Shown here in pieces: positions 28,074 through 36,565 of a DNA stretch of 64,000 nt; within the stretch, counting starts at the first letter, position 1; every line of letters begins with the position of its first letter. The DNA lies in NCBI RefSeq assembly GCF_003121585.1, contig NZ_QEOO01000028.1, positions 1 through 64,000 on the forward strand, written 5' to 3'. Source of the DNA: Nocardioides speluncae. GTDB taxonomy: Bacteria > Actinomycetota > Actinomycetes > Propionibacteriales > Nocardioidaceae. Both the position numbers and the translations under genes were made by a program. A model generated the notes under the pieces. That model searched no databases and was not told the origin of the DNA. It saw only the letters and a program-made list of their open reading frames with translations.

Positions 28074-29531
28074 TCAGCAGGCGGCGCCGAGGTCGTCGGC
28101 CTGGTTGGCGGCGTACCCCTCGTCGCGCGAGCCGATCGACCCACCGGTGGTGCTCTTCGGCTTCTTCTTGGGCTTGGCCTTCTCGTCCTTCTTGCCCTCG
28201 GCCCGGTCGATCGCGTCCTCGACCATGTCGTGGATCTTGTCGATGTCCGGGTCGGCGGTGTTGATCGTGGGCGGGACCAGGGAGACCGTGGACATCTTCT
28301 GCTCCTTGGCCTTGCCGGCGAGGTCGATGAACCTCGCGAGCTCGCTGGCGGGCAGGTTCGTGGAGAGCATGCCGCTGGTCGCCTTCATGATCTTCTCGAA
28401 GTTGCGGACCGCGGTCTGCGGGCTGACCTGGGTCAGCAGCGCGTTCATCACGCACTTCTGACGGGCCATCCGCGAGTAGTCGTCGGAGCCCTCGCGGGCA
28501 CGCGCGAACCAGAGCGCGTCGAAGCCGTTGAGCTTCTTCTTGCCGGGCTCGATGTAGTGGAAGAAGTCCTCGTGCGGCAGGCCGACCGGGATCTTGTCGC
28601 GCACATTGAGCGTCACCCCGCCGACCGCGTCCACGAGCTCCTTGAAGCCCTCGAGGTTCACCATCGCCCAGTAGCTGATCTTCAGGTCGGTGATCCCCTC
28701 GACCGCGCTGACCGTCGCGTCGATGCCGGGAGTCTTGGAGTCGCCGAACAGCTCTTTGTTGTCCAGCGCCCAGGTGCTGACGCCGTTCAGGAGGCAGCCG
28801 TCGCAGTCGAACCCGTCCGGGAACTGCTCGTCCATGACCGAGCCGTCGGCGAACTCGAAGTTCGCCATGTTGCGCGGCAGCCCGACCAGCACCGTCTTGC
28901 CGGTCTCGGCGTCGATGCTGGCGACAGTCAGTGAGTCTGGGCGCAGGCCCCAGCGGCCCTTGCCGGAGTCGCCGCCGAGCAGCAGCACGTTGTAGCGGCC
29001 GTCCTCGGCGTCGCTGACCTTGCCACTGCCGAAGGTGGTGACGATGAAGTCCCGCTGTACGCCGACCACGTGCGCGCCGAACAGCAGCGTCCCCGCGACC
29101 GACAGGCAGAGCACGCCGTTGACCCCCACCACCGTGAGCCGCTGTCCCTGCCGCAGTGTGAGCGGCTCGCCGAGCCGCCATGCGTCGAAGAAGAGTGCCG
29201 CCCACGCGACCGCCAGGATCATCAGCGTGATCCGGATCAGCGAGAGGAGCGTCGCGTTCAGGCCCAGCCAGAGTGCGAAGCCGTGCCAGGCGAGCGTGAT
29301 CAGGACGACGAGTACGACGAGCCCCGCGAGTCCGGCCCAGATCCGCAGCGCGATCCGGCCGATCGTCTTGTTGCCCGCGGCGAGCTGTGCCGAGCCGGGC
29401 AGGACCAACGTCATCAGCATCAGGGTGATCGCACGCCGGAAGCGCACCCGGGCCGCCCGCTCGCGAACGGCGTGCGGCTGTGCGGCGGGGCGTCTCTGAT
29501 CGTCACACCCGGGGGAAGAGACGGGTGGCAT
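28074..29531 (-). CDS. LytR-CpsA-Psr (LCP) family glycopolymer transferase
   Basis: A 485-residue membrane protein of the LCP family, which moves lipid-linked wall polymers onto peptidoglycan outside the cell. Four hydrophobic segments lie at about 32-52, 61-83, 90-118 and 133-157. The LCP domain has LLLGGDSGKGRWGLRPDSLTV, the VGLPRNM loop, LVDAVGGVTLNV and WFARAREGSDDYSRMARQ. The tail is Lys-rich. ATG 29531 is used, with GAGG upstream. It directly precedes the galactan operon, so galactan is a likely substrate. Confidence 0.88.
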   Translation of the reverse strand: MPPVSSPGCDDQRRPAAQPHAVRERAARVRFRRAITLMLMTLVLPGSAQLAAGNKTIGRIALRIWAGLAGLVVLVVLITLAWHGFALWLGLNATLLSLIRITLMILAVAWAALFFDAWRLGEPLTLRQGQRLTVVGVNGVLCLSVAGTLLFGAHVVGVQRDFIVTTFGSGKVSDAEDGRYNVLLLGGDSGKGRWGLRPDSLTVASIDAETGKTVLVGLPRNMANFEFADGSVMDEQFPDGFDCDGCLLNGVSTWALDNKELFGDSKTPGIDATVSAVEGITDLKISYWAMVNLEGFKELVDAVGGVTLNVRDKIPVGLPHEDFFHYIEPGKKKLNGFDALWFARAREGSDDYSRMARQKCVMNALLTQVSPQTAVRNFEKIMKATSGMLSTNLPASELARFIDLAGKAKEQKMSTVSLVPPTINTADPDIDKIHDMVEDAIDRAEGKKDEKAKPKKKPKSTTGGSIGSRDEGYAANQADDLGAAC

Positions 29532-29639
29532 CGAGTTGCTGCCTCTCTGCTGGGGAAGTAGCGGAGCGCTCAATAGGCCCATCTAGTATCACCAGTCACA
29601 TCAGTAACGCGGTGGAAGGCGCGCCGGGCGGCTGGCAGC

Positions 29640-30578
29640 ATGGCGCGGGTGACCTCCATCTCCCATCGCCAGTCCGACGCCCGCCTGCGGGCGACCTCCG
29701 TGCTGACCAGCCGTTTCGTCGAGGGAGACCTTGACGGCGCGCTCTCGGTGCTCGACGAGATGATCGCGGCGTACCCCGAACGCCGGCACAACCACGCCTA
29801 CCTCCGCACCATGGTCCTGACCCTGCTCGGCCGCACCCAGGAGGCGGTTGCCGAGGTGCGGGCCACCGTTGGGGCCGGCGGCTGGTGGTCGCGGGAGAGG
29901 CTCACCGAACCGGAGTTCGAGCAGCTGGCGGCCGAGCCCGGCTACCAAGACGCGGTCACGGCCATGGCCGCGCGCTCCGACCAGGCGCTCGCGGCAGCCG
30001 CGGCGGCGACCGCGAGCGTGCGTGAGTATGCCGGCGTCGAGCCTCGGGCCGCGGTCGTCGCGCTGCACATGTACGGCGTGACCGCGGAGGAGACGGCCGG
30101 GATCTGGGCCGAGGCGCCCGGGGTCGCCTCGTTCGTGCCGGAGTCGACGTACCTCAACTCTGACGGCGCGCCCGGCTGGGACGACCCGGGCCTGGCCCGC
30201 CGCGACGTCGCCGTGGCGGTCGAGCGGGCCCGGGCCGCGGCGCCCGGTCTGCCGTTGCTGCTGGCCGGCGGCTCGCAGGGCGCGGCCACCGCGATGACCC
30301 TGGCTGCCGAGGGCGCGTTCCCCGAGATCCGCGGCGTGATCGCGGTCGTCGGTGCCTGTCCACCCGACGCGGTCGTCGGCCCGGGCAGCGTGCCGGTCTT
30401 CTCGATCGGCGGCGAGGCCGACCCGATGACGCTTGCCAACCAGCGGGCCGCGCACGACGCGCTCGCCGCGGCCGGAATCGCTGCCGAGCTGGACGAGGTG
30501 GCGGACCTGCCGCACATCTACCCGCCCGACTGGGCCGAGTGGGCCGACCGGGCCGTGGACTTCTGCCTCGGGTCCTAG
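29640..30578 (+). CDS. alpha/beta hydrolase-fold protein with N-terminal helical region
   Basis: This 312-residue protein has a helical, TPR-like N-terminal third (about 15-125) and then a compact alpha/beta hydrolase core. LLLAGGSQGAATAM gives a nucleophile elbow (Ser in G-x-S-x-G), and the late ADLPHIYPPDW supplies a candidate catalytic His. An acid residue is likely in GGEADPM. The substrate is unknown. It diverges from the LCP gene by 108 bases and overlaps the convergent hemerythrin-like gene by four. Confidence 0.7.
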   Translation: MARVTSISHRQSDARLRATSVLTSRFVEGDLDGALSVLDEMIAAYPERRHNHAYLRTMVLTLLGRTQEAVAEVRATVGAGGWWSRERLTEPEFEQLAAEPGYQDAVTAMAARSDQALAAAAAATASVREYAGVEPRAAVVALHMYGVTAEETAGIWAEAPGVASFVPESTYLNSDGAPGWDDPGLARRDVAVAVERARAAAPGLPLLLAGGSQGAATAMTLAAEGAFPEIRGVIAVVGACPPDAVVGPGSVPVFSIGGEADPMTLANQRAAHDALAAAGIAAELDEVADLPHIYPPDWAEWADRAVDFCLGS

Positions 30579-31203
30579 CGCCAGACGGGCGCGATGTTCT
30601 TGCGGTAGCCGCGGCCGAAGGCCGCGGTGAGGATCTTCAGCACCGGTCCCGGAATCGTCTGCCTCACGAAGGCGTGCGCCTCCGCGTCGCCGCCGTCCTG
30701 GAGCCAGGCGAAGAACTGGCCGAGCACGGCCGGTGACTGCTTCTTCAGCTTGCTCTCCGCCTGCTGCCACTCCGGGTTCTCGAAGTGCGGTTTGGACGCC
30801 GGCTCCAGCTCGGCCTCCTCGTGGTCCAGGTGGCTGATCACCACCTGGCGCCCGCGCCGTACCGTCTCCTGCGCGGCGGCCGCGTGCGCTGCCGATGCGC
30901 TGGCGGCGTACGTCGAGAGGGCCGCGGTGATCTCCTTGTCGGCGGCCTGCATCGCAGCGTGCTCGGAGTCCATCGCGTCCAGCAGCGCGCCGTCGACGCC
31001 GACCTTGCGCAGGATCGGGTGGAACATCTCCTCCTCGTGACCGTGGTGCTCGTGCAGTGGTGGGACAGGTGCTGCCACGCCCGGTTCAGGCCGGCCGCGC
31101 GCTCCTTGTCGCCGTCCGGCACGGACCCGAGGACGTCCTCGAGCCGCTGGAAGTCACGGCGGAAAGCTGCGTGGATCGCCTTGTTCATCGAATCGATCGC
31201 CAT
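30575..31203 (-). pseudogene. hemerythrin-like domain protein split by a frameshift
   Basis: The N-terminal part, MAIDSMNKAIHAAFRRDFQR to WQHLSHH, lies in one frame and the rest (LHEHHGHEEEMFHPILRK onward) continues in another. Joining them near 31060-31066 by adding one base gives a normal protein of about 208 residues with the His/Glu ligand pattern of hemerythrin-like oxygen/iron binders (H..HH.HEE, HLDHEEAELEP). As printed the gene is broken. A single-base assembly error is equally possible. It is convergent with the alpha/beta hydrolase. Confidence 0.75.
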
Positions 31204-31224
31204 GGCGTCGAGGCTAGTCCGCGG

Positions 31225-31728
31225 TCAGTGGGTGCGCCCGGCCTCGATCTCGGCCTTTCGGGCAAGCCTGTGTGCCCGCCTGATCTCGGCCTCGCGGTGC
31301 CGGCGTACCTCGTCGGGCGTCTCGGGAGCCAGCGGTGGCACCTCGCGAGGCTTGCCGTGCTCGTCGATGGCGACGAAGACGAAGTACGCCGAGGCGACGT
31401 GCCGCGGCTCGCTGGCGGCGTCGTTCCAAGGCTGCGCCTCGACCCGTACCCCGATCTCCATCGAGGTCCGGCCTGCCCAGTTGACCTGGGCCATGGTGCG
31501 GATGATGTCGCCGACCTGGACCGGGTGCAGGAACGCCATGTCGTCCATCTGCGCGGTGACCGCCGGGCCGCCGCTGTGGCGCTGTGCGACCGCGCCCGCG
31601 GTGGAGTCGGCGAGCTTCATGATCTCGCCGCCGTGGACGTTGCCGAGCAGGTTGGCTTCGTTGGTGTGCGCCACCAGGGCGAGCGACACGCGAGCGTACG
31701 CCGGAGACAGCGCGCGGTCGGTGCTCAT
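31225..31728 (-). CDS. hotdog-fold acyl-CoA thioesterase
   Basis: A 167-residue cytoplasmic acyl-CoA thioesterase of the YciA/BACH type. Key segments are NEANLLGNVHGGEIMKLADS (the helix with the conserved Asn and Asp) and MDDMAFLHPVQVGDIIRTMAQV. It hydrolyses acyl-CoAs to free acids and CoA. ATG 31728 is 24 bases from the start of the divergent LCP gene. The longer upstream frame is antisense to the LCP gene and was dropped. Confidence 0.9.
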   Translation of the reverse strand: MSTDRALSPAYARVSLALVAHTNEANLLGNVHGGEIMKLADSTAGAVAQRHSGGPAVTAQMDDMAFLHPVQVGDIIRTMAQVNWAGRTSMEIGVRVEAQPWNDAASEPRHVASAYFVFVAIDEHGKPREVPPLAPETPDEVRRHREAEIRRAHRLARKAEIEAGRTH

Positions 31729-31752
31729 GGGCGGCACGGTAGCGTCTTCGCC

Positions 31753-33048
31753 ATGGCAGATCGTCCCCGGGGCAACGGCACCCCCGCTGAGGGTACCCCC
31801 GAGTACAACTGGCTCTACGGTCAGCGGGAGCCCGCCTCCCCCGACTCCGAGGCCACCGAGATCTTCCCCGGCTGGGGCTCCCCGGACCAGCCGACGCAGC
31901 CCGCGGCGCCCGCTCCGCCGCCCCCGGACCGAACCCAGGTGCTGCCGGTGCAGCAGCAGCCTTATAACCAGCCGCCGCCCCCGCCGCAGCCGCCGCAGCC
32001 GCCGCCCGGGCAGACGCCGTACCGCCAGCCGCCCCCGCCGCCGACCGCACCGGGTCACGGCCCAGGGCCCGGCCTGCCGCTGCCCCGCCGGCCCCGGATC
32101 CGGTTCCGGCCGGTCCGCTGGGTGATGCTGCTGCTCCTGCTGTGGCTGGTGTTCCTCATCGCGACCCCGTTTTGGGCCTGGCGGTCGGTCGACAAGGTGG
32201 ACGCCGAGCCGAGCGGTGAGCGCCCCGGCGACCAGCCCGGTACGACGTACCTCATCGTCGGCAGCGACAGCCGCCAGGGCCTGACCAAGGAGGAGCGTGA
32301 CGAGCTCGGCACCGGCAACCCGTCCTCGGAGCTGACCGACACGATCATGCTGCTGCACACCGGCGACGGCCCCAACCTGCTGATGTCGATCCCACGCGAC
32401 TCGCTGGTCAACATCCCGGGGTCCGAAGGCAAGAGCAAGATCAACGGTGCCTACGGCAAGGGCGGCCCGGAGCTTGTCGTCCAGACCATCGAGCAGAACA
32501 CCGGCATCCGGGTCGACCACTACGTCGAGATCGGGCTCGGCGGCTTCGTCGGCCTGGTCGACGCGGTCGGTGGGGTCGAGATCTGCCCGAAGAAGGCGAT
32601 GAAGGACCCGAAGGCCAACCTCGACATCAAGAAGGGCTGCCAGGAGGCCGACGGCGTCACCGCGCTCGGCTACGCCCGCTCCCGGAAGTTCGCCACCGGC
32701 GACATCGAGCGCGCCGAGCACCAGCGTGAGGTGGTCTCGGCGGTTGGCAAGAAGGCGGTCTCACCCTGGTCAGTGGTGAATCCGATCCGCTACTGGAAGC
32801 TCAACATGGCGGCCACCGACTTCATCACCACCGACGAGAACACCGGGCCTACGAAGCTCGCCGGCTTCGCCCTGGCGATGACCCGCCTCGACGGCGACAA
32901 CGGCATGACCTGCGGCGTCCCCATCGCCGACCTCGCCGTCAACTGGGACGAGAAGCGCTCCAAGCAGATGTTCGAGTACATCCAGAACGACGAGACCGAC
33001 AAGATCGGCAAGCTCTGCAACAAGTCCGGCCTGGTCACCGGCCCGTAG
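31753..33048 (+). CDS. LCP family glycopolymer transferase with proline-rich N-terminus
   Basis: A 431-residue second LCP protein. Residues about 45-110 are Pro/Gln-rich and probably cytoplasmic. One membrane helix follows at 121-141 (VRWVMLLLLLWLVFLIATPFW). The outer LCP domain has YLIVGSDSRQGLTKEE, SELTDTIMLLH, MSIPRDSLVNIPG and GLVDAVGGVEIC, carrying the conserved Asp and Arg residues. It probably joins a wall polymer to peptidoglycan. Two distinct LCP proteins in 5 kb suggest more than one polymer or overlapping roles. Confidence 0.9.
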   Translation: MADRPRGNGTPAEGTPEYNWLYGQREPASPDSEATEIFPGWGSPDQPTQPAAPAPPPPDRTQVLPVQQQPYNQPPPPPQPPQPPPGQTPYRQPPPPPTAPGHGPGPGLPLPRRPRIRFRPVRWVMLLLLLWLVFLIATPFWAWRSVDKVDAEPSGERPGDQPGTTYLIVGSDSRQGLTKEERDELGTGNPSSELTDTIMLLHTGDGPNLLMSIPRDSLVNIPGSEGKSKINGAYGKGGPELVVQTIEQNTGIRVDHYVEIGLGGFVGLVDAVGGVEICPKKAMKDPKANLDIKKGCQEADGVTALGYARSRKFATGDIERAEHQREVVSAVGKKAVSPWSVVNPIRYWKLNMAATDFITTDENTGPTKLAGFALAMTRLDGDNGMTCGVPIADLAVNWDEKRSKQMFEYIQNDETDKIGKLCNKSGLVTGP

Positions 33049-33125
33049 GCCGCAGGTGGACGGTTGCCGGCCGCCGGTTGACGAACCGCCGGTTGCCGCC
33101 AGTTGAGAAGTTGCCGGTTGCCGCC
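33049..33125. repeat. degenerate GCCGGTTG repeats outside the left inverted repeat
   Basis: Several copies of CCGCCGGTTG-like words lead up to the 40-bp inverted repeat at 33126. The mirror side (33588-33628) has the complementary CAACCGGCGG words, so the symmetry extends beyond the perfect repeat. Confidence 0.65.
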
Positions 33126-33165
33126 GGTTGAGGAGGTTGCGCAGCAACCGTCTCGAAACCAAGGC
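33126..33165 (+). repeat. left 40-bp inverted repeat flanking the GIY-YIG gene
   Basis: It begins GGTTGAGGAGGTTGCGCAGC and ends CGAAACCAAGGC. It is an exact reverse complement of 33548-33587. Each arm is itself a palindromic unit, with GGTTGC-GCA-GCAACC in the centre and GGTT/AACC at the ends, like REP elements. Confidence 0.9.
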
Positions 33166-33248
33166 ACGCTCCGCACCGGTCTCCGGGTCATCCACAGGCA
33201 CGCACATCGACCTTGGTTTGGTCGCGCCATGTCGAGAGGCTTGGCGCC

Positions 33249-33536
33249 ATGGCATGGGCGTACCTGCTGGAGTGCTCCGACGGCTCGTTCTATGTCGGCA
33301 GCACGACCGACATCGAGCGACGCGTCTGGGAGCACAACGAGGGCCTCGGCGCGTCGTACACAAGGCGCCGCCGACCCGTTCGCCTCGCATGGAGCGCCGA
33401 GTACGAGCGAGTGAGCGATGCGTTCGCGGTCGAGAAGCAGGTACAGGGCTGGAGTCGCGCCAAGCGCCTCGCACTGATCGAAGGTCGCCTACAAGATCTG
33501 CCGCCCCTGGCTAGCCGCGCGTGGCGGTCGCCCTGA
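33249..33536 (+). CDS. small GIY-YIG nuclease-domain protein
   Basis: A 95-residue single-domain GIY-YIG endonuclease of the UPF0213/YhbQ type. The core motif is split over AYLLECSDGSFYVGST; the Arg/His pair appears in DIERRVWEHN and the metal-binding Glu in FAVEKQVQGWSR. GAGAGG lies eight bases before ATG 33249. The gene is alone between arms of a perfect 40-bp inverted repeat, 83 bases upstream and 11 bases downstream. The target is unknown; YhbQ-type proteins may act in DNA repair, but a role tied to the repeats is possible. Confidence 0.92.
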   Translation: MAWAYLLECSDGSFYVGSTTDIERRVWEHNEGLGASYTRRRRPVRLAWSAEYERVSDAFAVEKQVQGWSRAKRLALIEGRLQDLPPLASRAWRSP

Positions 33537-33547
33537 CGCTACCGAGC

Positions 33548-33587
33548 GCCTTGGTTTCGAGACGGTTGCTGCGCAACCTCCTCAACC
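33548..33587 (-). repeat. right 40-bp inverted repeat flanking the GIY-YIG gene
   Basis: Exact reverse complement of 33126-33165, starting GCCTTGGTTTCGAGACGGTT. It starts 11 bases after the nuclease stop codon. It is followed by CAACCGGCGG words up to 33628, near the end of the convergent acyl-CoA dehydrogenase gene. Confidence 0.9.
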
Positions 33588-33634
33588 AGCGGCGGTTCTC
33601 AACCGGCGGGGTCCCTCAACCGGCGGCGTGAGGC

Positions 33635-34807
33635 TCAGAGCTGGGACTGGATACCGGAGAGGAGTTGGCGGGCGATGACTATGCGCTGGACCTGGTTGGT
33701 GCCTTCGTAGATCTGGGTGATCTTGGCGTCGCGCATCATCCGCTCGACGGGGTAGTCGCGGGTGTAGCCGTAGCCGCCCAGCACCTGCACTGCGTCCGTC
33801 GTGACCTCCATGGCGACGTCGGAGGCGAAGGCCTTGGCGGCGGCGCCAAAGAACGTCAGGTCCTTGTCGCCGCGCTCGGAGCGGCCGGCGGCGGCGTAGG
33901 TCATCTGACGGGCGGCCTCGACCTTCATGCCCATGTCGGCGAGCAGGAACTGCAGGCCCTGGAAGTCCGAGATCGGCTTGCCGAACTGCTGCCGCTCCTG
34001 CGCATACCCGAGCGCGTAGTCAAGAGCGCCCTGGGCGACGCCGACGGCCTGGGCGGCGATGGTGACCCGGGTGTGGTCGAGGGTCTTCATCGCGGTCTCG
34101 AAGCCGGTGCCCTCCTCGCCGATGATCCGGTCGCCGGGGATCCGCACGTTGTCGTAGTAGACCTCGCGGGTCGGCGAGCCCTTGATGCCGAGCTTCTTCT
34201 CCGGGGCACCGAAGGAGAGGCCCTCGTCGGTGGCCTCGACGACGAACGCCGAGATGCCACGCGAGCGCTTCTCGGGGTCGGTGACCGCCATCGTGGTGTA
34301 GAACGCCGACTCGCCGGCGTTGGTGATCCAGCGCTTCACGCCGTTGAGGATCCAGCCGTCGCCATCACGGACCGCGCGGGTCTTCATGCCGGCGGCGTCG
34401 GAGCCGGCGTCCGGCTCCGACAGGCAGTATGAGAACCCGCCCTCGCCGCGCGCCAGCGCGCCGAGGTACTTCTTCTTCAAGTCCTCCGAGCCCGAGATCT
34501 GCACCGGCAGCGAGCCCAGCTTGTTGACCGCCGGGATCAGCGACGACGAGACACAGGCGCGGGCGATCTCCTCGATCACGATCACCGTGGCCAGCGCGTC
34601 GGCGCCGGCCCCGCCGTACTCCTCCGGCACGTGCGGCGCGTGGAAGTCGGCGGCGAGCAGGGCGTCGGCAGCCTCGCGCGGGTAGCGGGCGTTCTCGTCG
34701 ACGTCGGCCGCGAACGGCGCGATCTTGGCGTCGGACAGGGCACGCACGGCCTCACGAACGGCCTGGTGCTCCTCGGAGATCGCGTAGAGAGGGAACTCGG
34801 AAGACAT
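33635..34807 (-). CDS. acyl-CoA dehydrogenase (FadE25-like)
   Basis: This 390-residue flavoenzyme oxidises acyl-CoA to enoyl-CoA. It has the [20 protein letters not shown]-binding signature, RWITNAG, and the catalytic Glu in [19 protein letters not shown] near the end. Its place upstream of purE/purK matches fadE25 of M. tuberculosis (from memory). ATG 34807 is preferred over an ATG three codons earlier. Chain-length preference cannot be read. Confidence 0.93.
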   Translation of the reverse strand: MSSEFPLYAISEEHQAVREAVRALSDAKIAPFAADVDENARYPREAADALLAADFHAPHVPEEYGGAGADALATVIVIEEIARACVSSSLIPAVNKLGSLPVQISGSEDLKKKYLGALARGEGGFSYCLSEPDAGSDAAGMKTRAVRDGDGWILNGVKRWITNAGESAFYTTMAVTDPEKRSRGISAFVVEATDEGLSFGAPEKKLGIKGSPTREVYYDNVRIPGDRIIGEEGTGFETAMKTLDHTRVTIAAQAVGVAQGALDYALGYAQERQQFGKPISDFQGLQFLLADMGMKVEAARQMTYAAAGRSERGDKDLTFFGAAAKAFASDVAMEVTTDAVQVLGGYGYTRDYPVERMMRDAKITQIYEGTNQVQRIVIARQLLSGIQSQL

Positions 34808-34882
34808 AGTGCGCATCGTACTTCCGGGTAGCCTGCGGTTGCGCCTTCGTTCCCGTGGGCGTTGTCACACCAGCGAGGAGCC

Positions 34883-35191
34883 ATGAAGCTGCCCGACCGC
34901 CTCGACCGCCTGCCGGCTCACGAGCTCAGCCGGCGCGTGTACGGCGAGCCGTACGTCACCGCGGACGGCACCACGATCGTCCCGGTCTCCCGCGTCGGCG
35001 TGACCTCGGCCCGTCCGGTCGGCGTCTTCGTGCTGCGCGATGGCAAGACCACCTGGCACCCCGCAGTGGATCACACCCGAATCGCGCTGATGGGCGGGGC
35101 GATCGGCATGGTCGCCGCGGCATTCAGCACCCTCGCGCTGGTACGCCGTCCGCCGTGGCCGGACATCCGGCTAGCGTTGAAGCGTGAGTGA
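34883..35191 (+). CDS. small GerW/YtfJ-like membrane protein
   Basis: A 102-residue protein. The segment RRVYGEPYVTADGTTIVPVSRV resembles the GerW (YtfJ) family start, and a hydrophobic stretch lies at about 67-86 (IALMGGAIGMVAAAFSTLAL). The function is unknown; the family name comes from spore proteins, but relatives occur in many non-spore-formers. GAGGAG lies two bases before ATG 34883, which is close. Its stop overlaps the CoA-binding gene by eight bases. Confidence 0.65.
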   Translation: MKLPDRLDRLPAHELSRRVYGEPYVTADGTTIVPVSRVGVTSARPVGVFVLRDGKTTWHPAVDHTRIALMGGAIGMVAAAFSTLALVRRPPWPDIRLALKRE

Positions 35192-35591
35192 CTGGCAGAA
35201 GCAGGAGTACGTCGACCTGATGCTCGACGACCTGAAGGTGTGGGCGATCGTGGGCCTGTCCGGCGACCCGAGCCGGACGGCGTACCGCATCGCCGACATG
35301 CTGCAGCGGCGCGGCAAGCAGATCGTGCCGATCCACCCGAACGCACCCGTGGTGCTGGGCGAACAGGGCTACCCGACGCTGGCCGACGTGCCGTTCCCGA
35401 TCGACGTGGTCGACGTGTTCCGCCGGTCCGACGCGGCCGGCGAGTTCGCCGACCAGGCGGTCGCGGTCGACGCCAAGGCCGTCTGGTTCCAGCTCGGCGT
35501 GATCGACGAGGACGCGTTCCGGCGTACGGCGGAGGCGGGCGTGCCGATGGTGATGGACACCTGTCCGGCCATCGAGTGGGGCAAGCGTTGA
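35184..35591 (+). CDS. CoA-binding domain protein (YccU type)
   Basis: A 135-residue protein with a Rossmann-like CoA-binding domain. It shows the nucleotide loop VWAIVGLSGDPSRTAYRIADML, the IHPNAPVVLGEQGYPTLADVP strand and the terminal VMDTCPAIEWG. These small proteins bind CoA and their role is unclear. The start is GTG 35184, within the end of the previous gene; its stop overlaps arfB by TTGA. Confidence 0.85.
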   Translation: MSDWQKQEYVDLMLDDLKVWAIVGLSGDPSRTAYRIADMLQRRGKQIVPIHPNAPVVLGEQGYPTLADVPFPIDVVDVFRRSDAAGEFADQAVAVDAKAVWFQLGVIDEDAFRRTAEAGVPMVMDTCPAIEWGKR

Positions 35592-36031
35592 CCGAACCGG
35601 GTCGCGACCTGGCCGTGCCGCCCGGCCCTGGCCTGCCGTCGGGCGCCACCATCCCGGCGACCGAGCTCGTCGAGCGGTTCTCGCGGTCGGCCGGCCCTGG
35701 CGGCCAGTCGGTCAACACCACCGACAGCCGGGTCGAGCTGCTGTTCACGCCGGCCACGTCGACGGCGTTCACCGACGATCAGCGCCGCCGGATCGTGAGC
35801 CGACTCGGCGAGGGCGCCATCTCCGTGGTCGCCTCCGAGCGCCGCTCCCAACTGCGCAACCGCGCCGCCGCCCGTGAGCGGCTGGTCGAGATCCTGCGCG
35901 GCGCGCTCGCTCCCCCACCGCCCCCGCGGGTGCCGACCAAGCCCTCGAAAGCAGCGCGACGCCGGCGGGTCGACGCCAAGAAGCGGCGCGGCCAGACCAA
36001 GGCCCTGCGCGGCCGGGTCCGTGGAGAATGA
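35588..36031 (+). CDS. arfB: peptidyl-tRNA hydrolase ArfB-type ribosome-rescue factor
   Basis: This 147-residue release factor-like protein has the catalytic GGQ motif (SAGPGGQSVNTTDSRVEL), which hydrolyses peptidyl-tRNA in the ribosome, and a basic tail (KAARRRRVDAKKRRGQTKALRGR) that probes the empty mRNA channel. It therefore frees ribosomes stalled without a stop codon. The start is TTG 35588, overlapping the previous stop; the longer frame runs through the CoA-binding gene. The kptA gene follows within five bases. Confidence 0.92.
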   Translation: MTEPGRDLAVPPGPGLPSGATIPATELVERFSRSAGPGGQSVNTTDSRVELLFTPATSTAFTDDQRRRIVSRLGEGAISVVASERRSQLRNRAAARERLVEILRGALAPPPPPRVPTKPSKAARRRRVDAKKRRGQTKALRGRVRGE

Positions 36032-36035
36032 GCCC

Positions 36036-36565
36036 GTGCGCAGCGACGAGCGGGTCAAGATCTCCAAGCGGATGTCGTTGGCCTTGCGACACGCACCGGA
36101 GCGGTTCGGGCTGAGGCTCGACCGGGCGGGGTGGGTCGACGTGACCGACCTGCTCACCGCGTTGGAGCTCACCAGAGATCAGCTGGACGAGGTGGTGGCG
36201 ACCAACGACAAGCAGCGGTTCGCGCTGTCCGCGGACGGCGACCGGATCCGCGCCAACCAGGGCCACAGCATCGCCGTCGAGCTGGATCTCGCGGTCGCCG
36301 TGCCGCCGGCGGTGCTGTTCCACGGAACCGTCGCGATGGTACTGCCCGCGATCATGAACGAGGGCCTGCGCCCGATGCGTCGGCACGACGTACACCTGTC
36401 GGCCTCGACCGAGACCGCCCGCAGGGTCGGCGCGCGGCGGGTGCGCCGGTCATCCTTGAGGTCGCGGCCGAGAGGATGCACGCCGACGGCCACACCTTCC
36501 GCGTCAGCGAGAACGGCGTCTGGCTGACCGCGTCGGTCCCGCCGGCGTACCTCAGCGTGATCTAG
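36036..36565 (+). pseudogene. kptA: RNA 2'-phosphotransferase (KptA) broken by a one-base frameshift
   Basis: KptA/Tpt1 removes an internal RNA 2'-phosphate using NAD. The first 135 residues carry family motifs: SLALRHAPERFGL, NQGHSIAVEL, VLFHGTVA and MRRHDVHLSAS. After VGARR the frame is lost near 36440; the rest, APVILEVAAERMHADGHTFR to PPAYLSVI, is in the next frame, so one base is missing. Joined, the protein has about 176 residues, normal for the family. GTG 36036 has GGAG upstream. The 3' end overlaps purE by four bases. It could be a real pseudogene or an assembly error. Confidence 0.8.

Noticed and set aside
31057..31752. Extension of the second LCP protein upstream
   Set aside because: The added residues are antisense to the thioesterase and hemerythrin-like genes; ATG 31753 gives the normal protein.
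33126..33587. Insertion sequence
   Set aside because: No transposase is present and no target-site duplication was seen; only a small nuclease gene is inside, so it is reported as an unusual unit and not as an IS.
36036..36565. Programmed ribosomal frameshift in kptA
   Set aside because: No slippery heptamer or following stem was seen at the join, and the family is made without frameshifting elsewhere.
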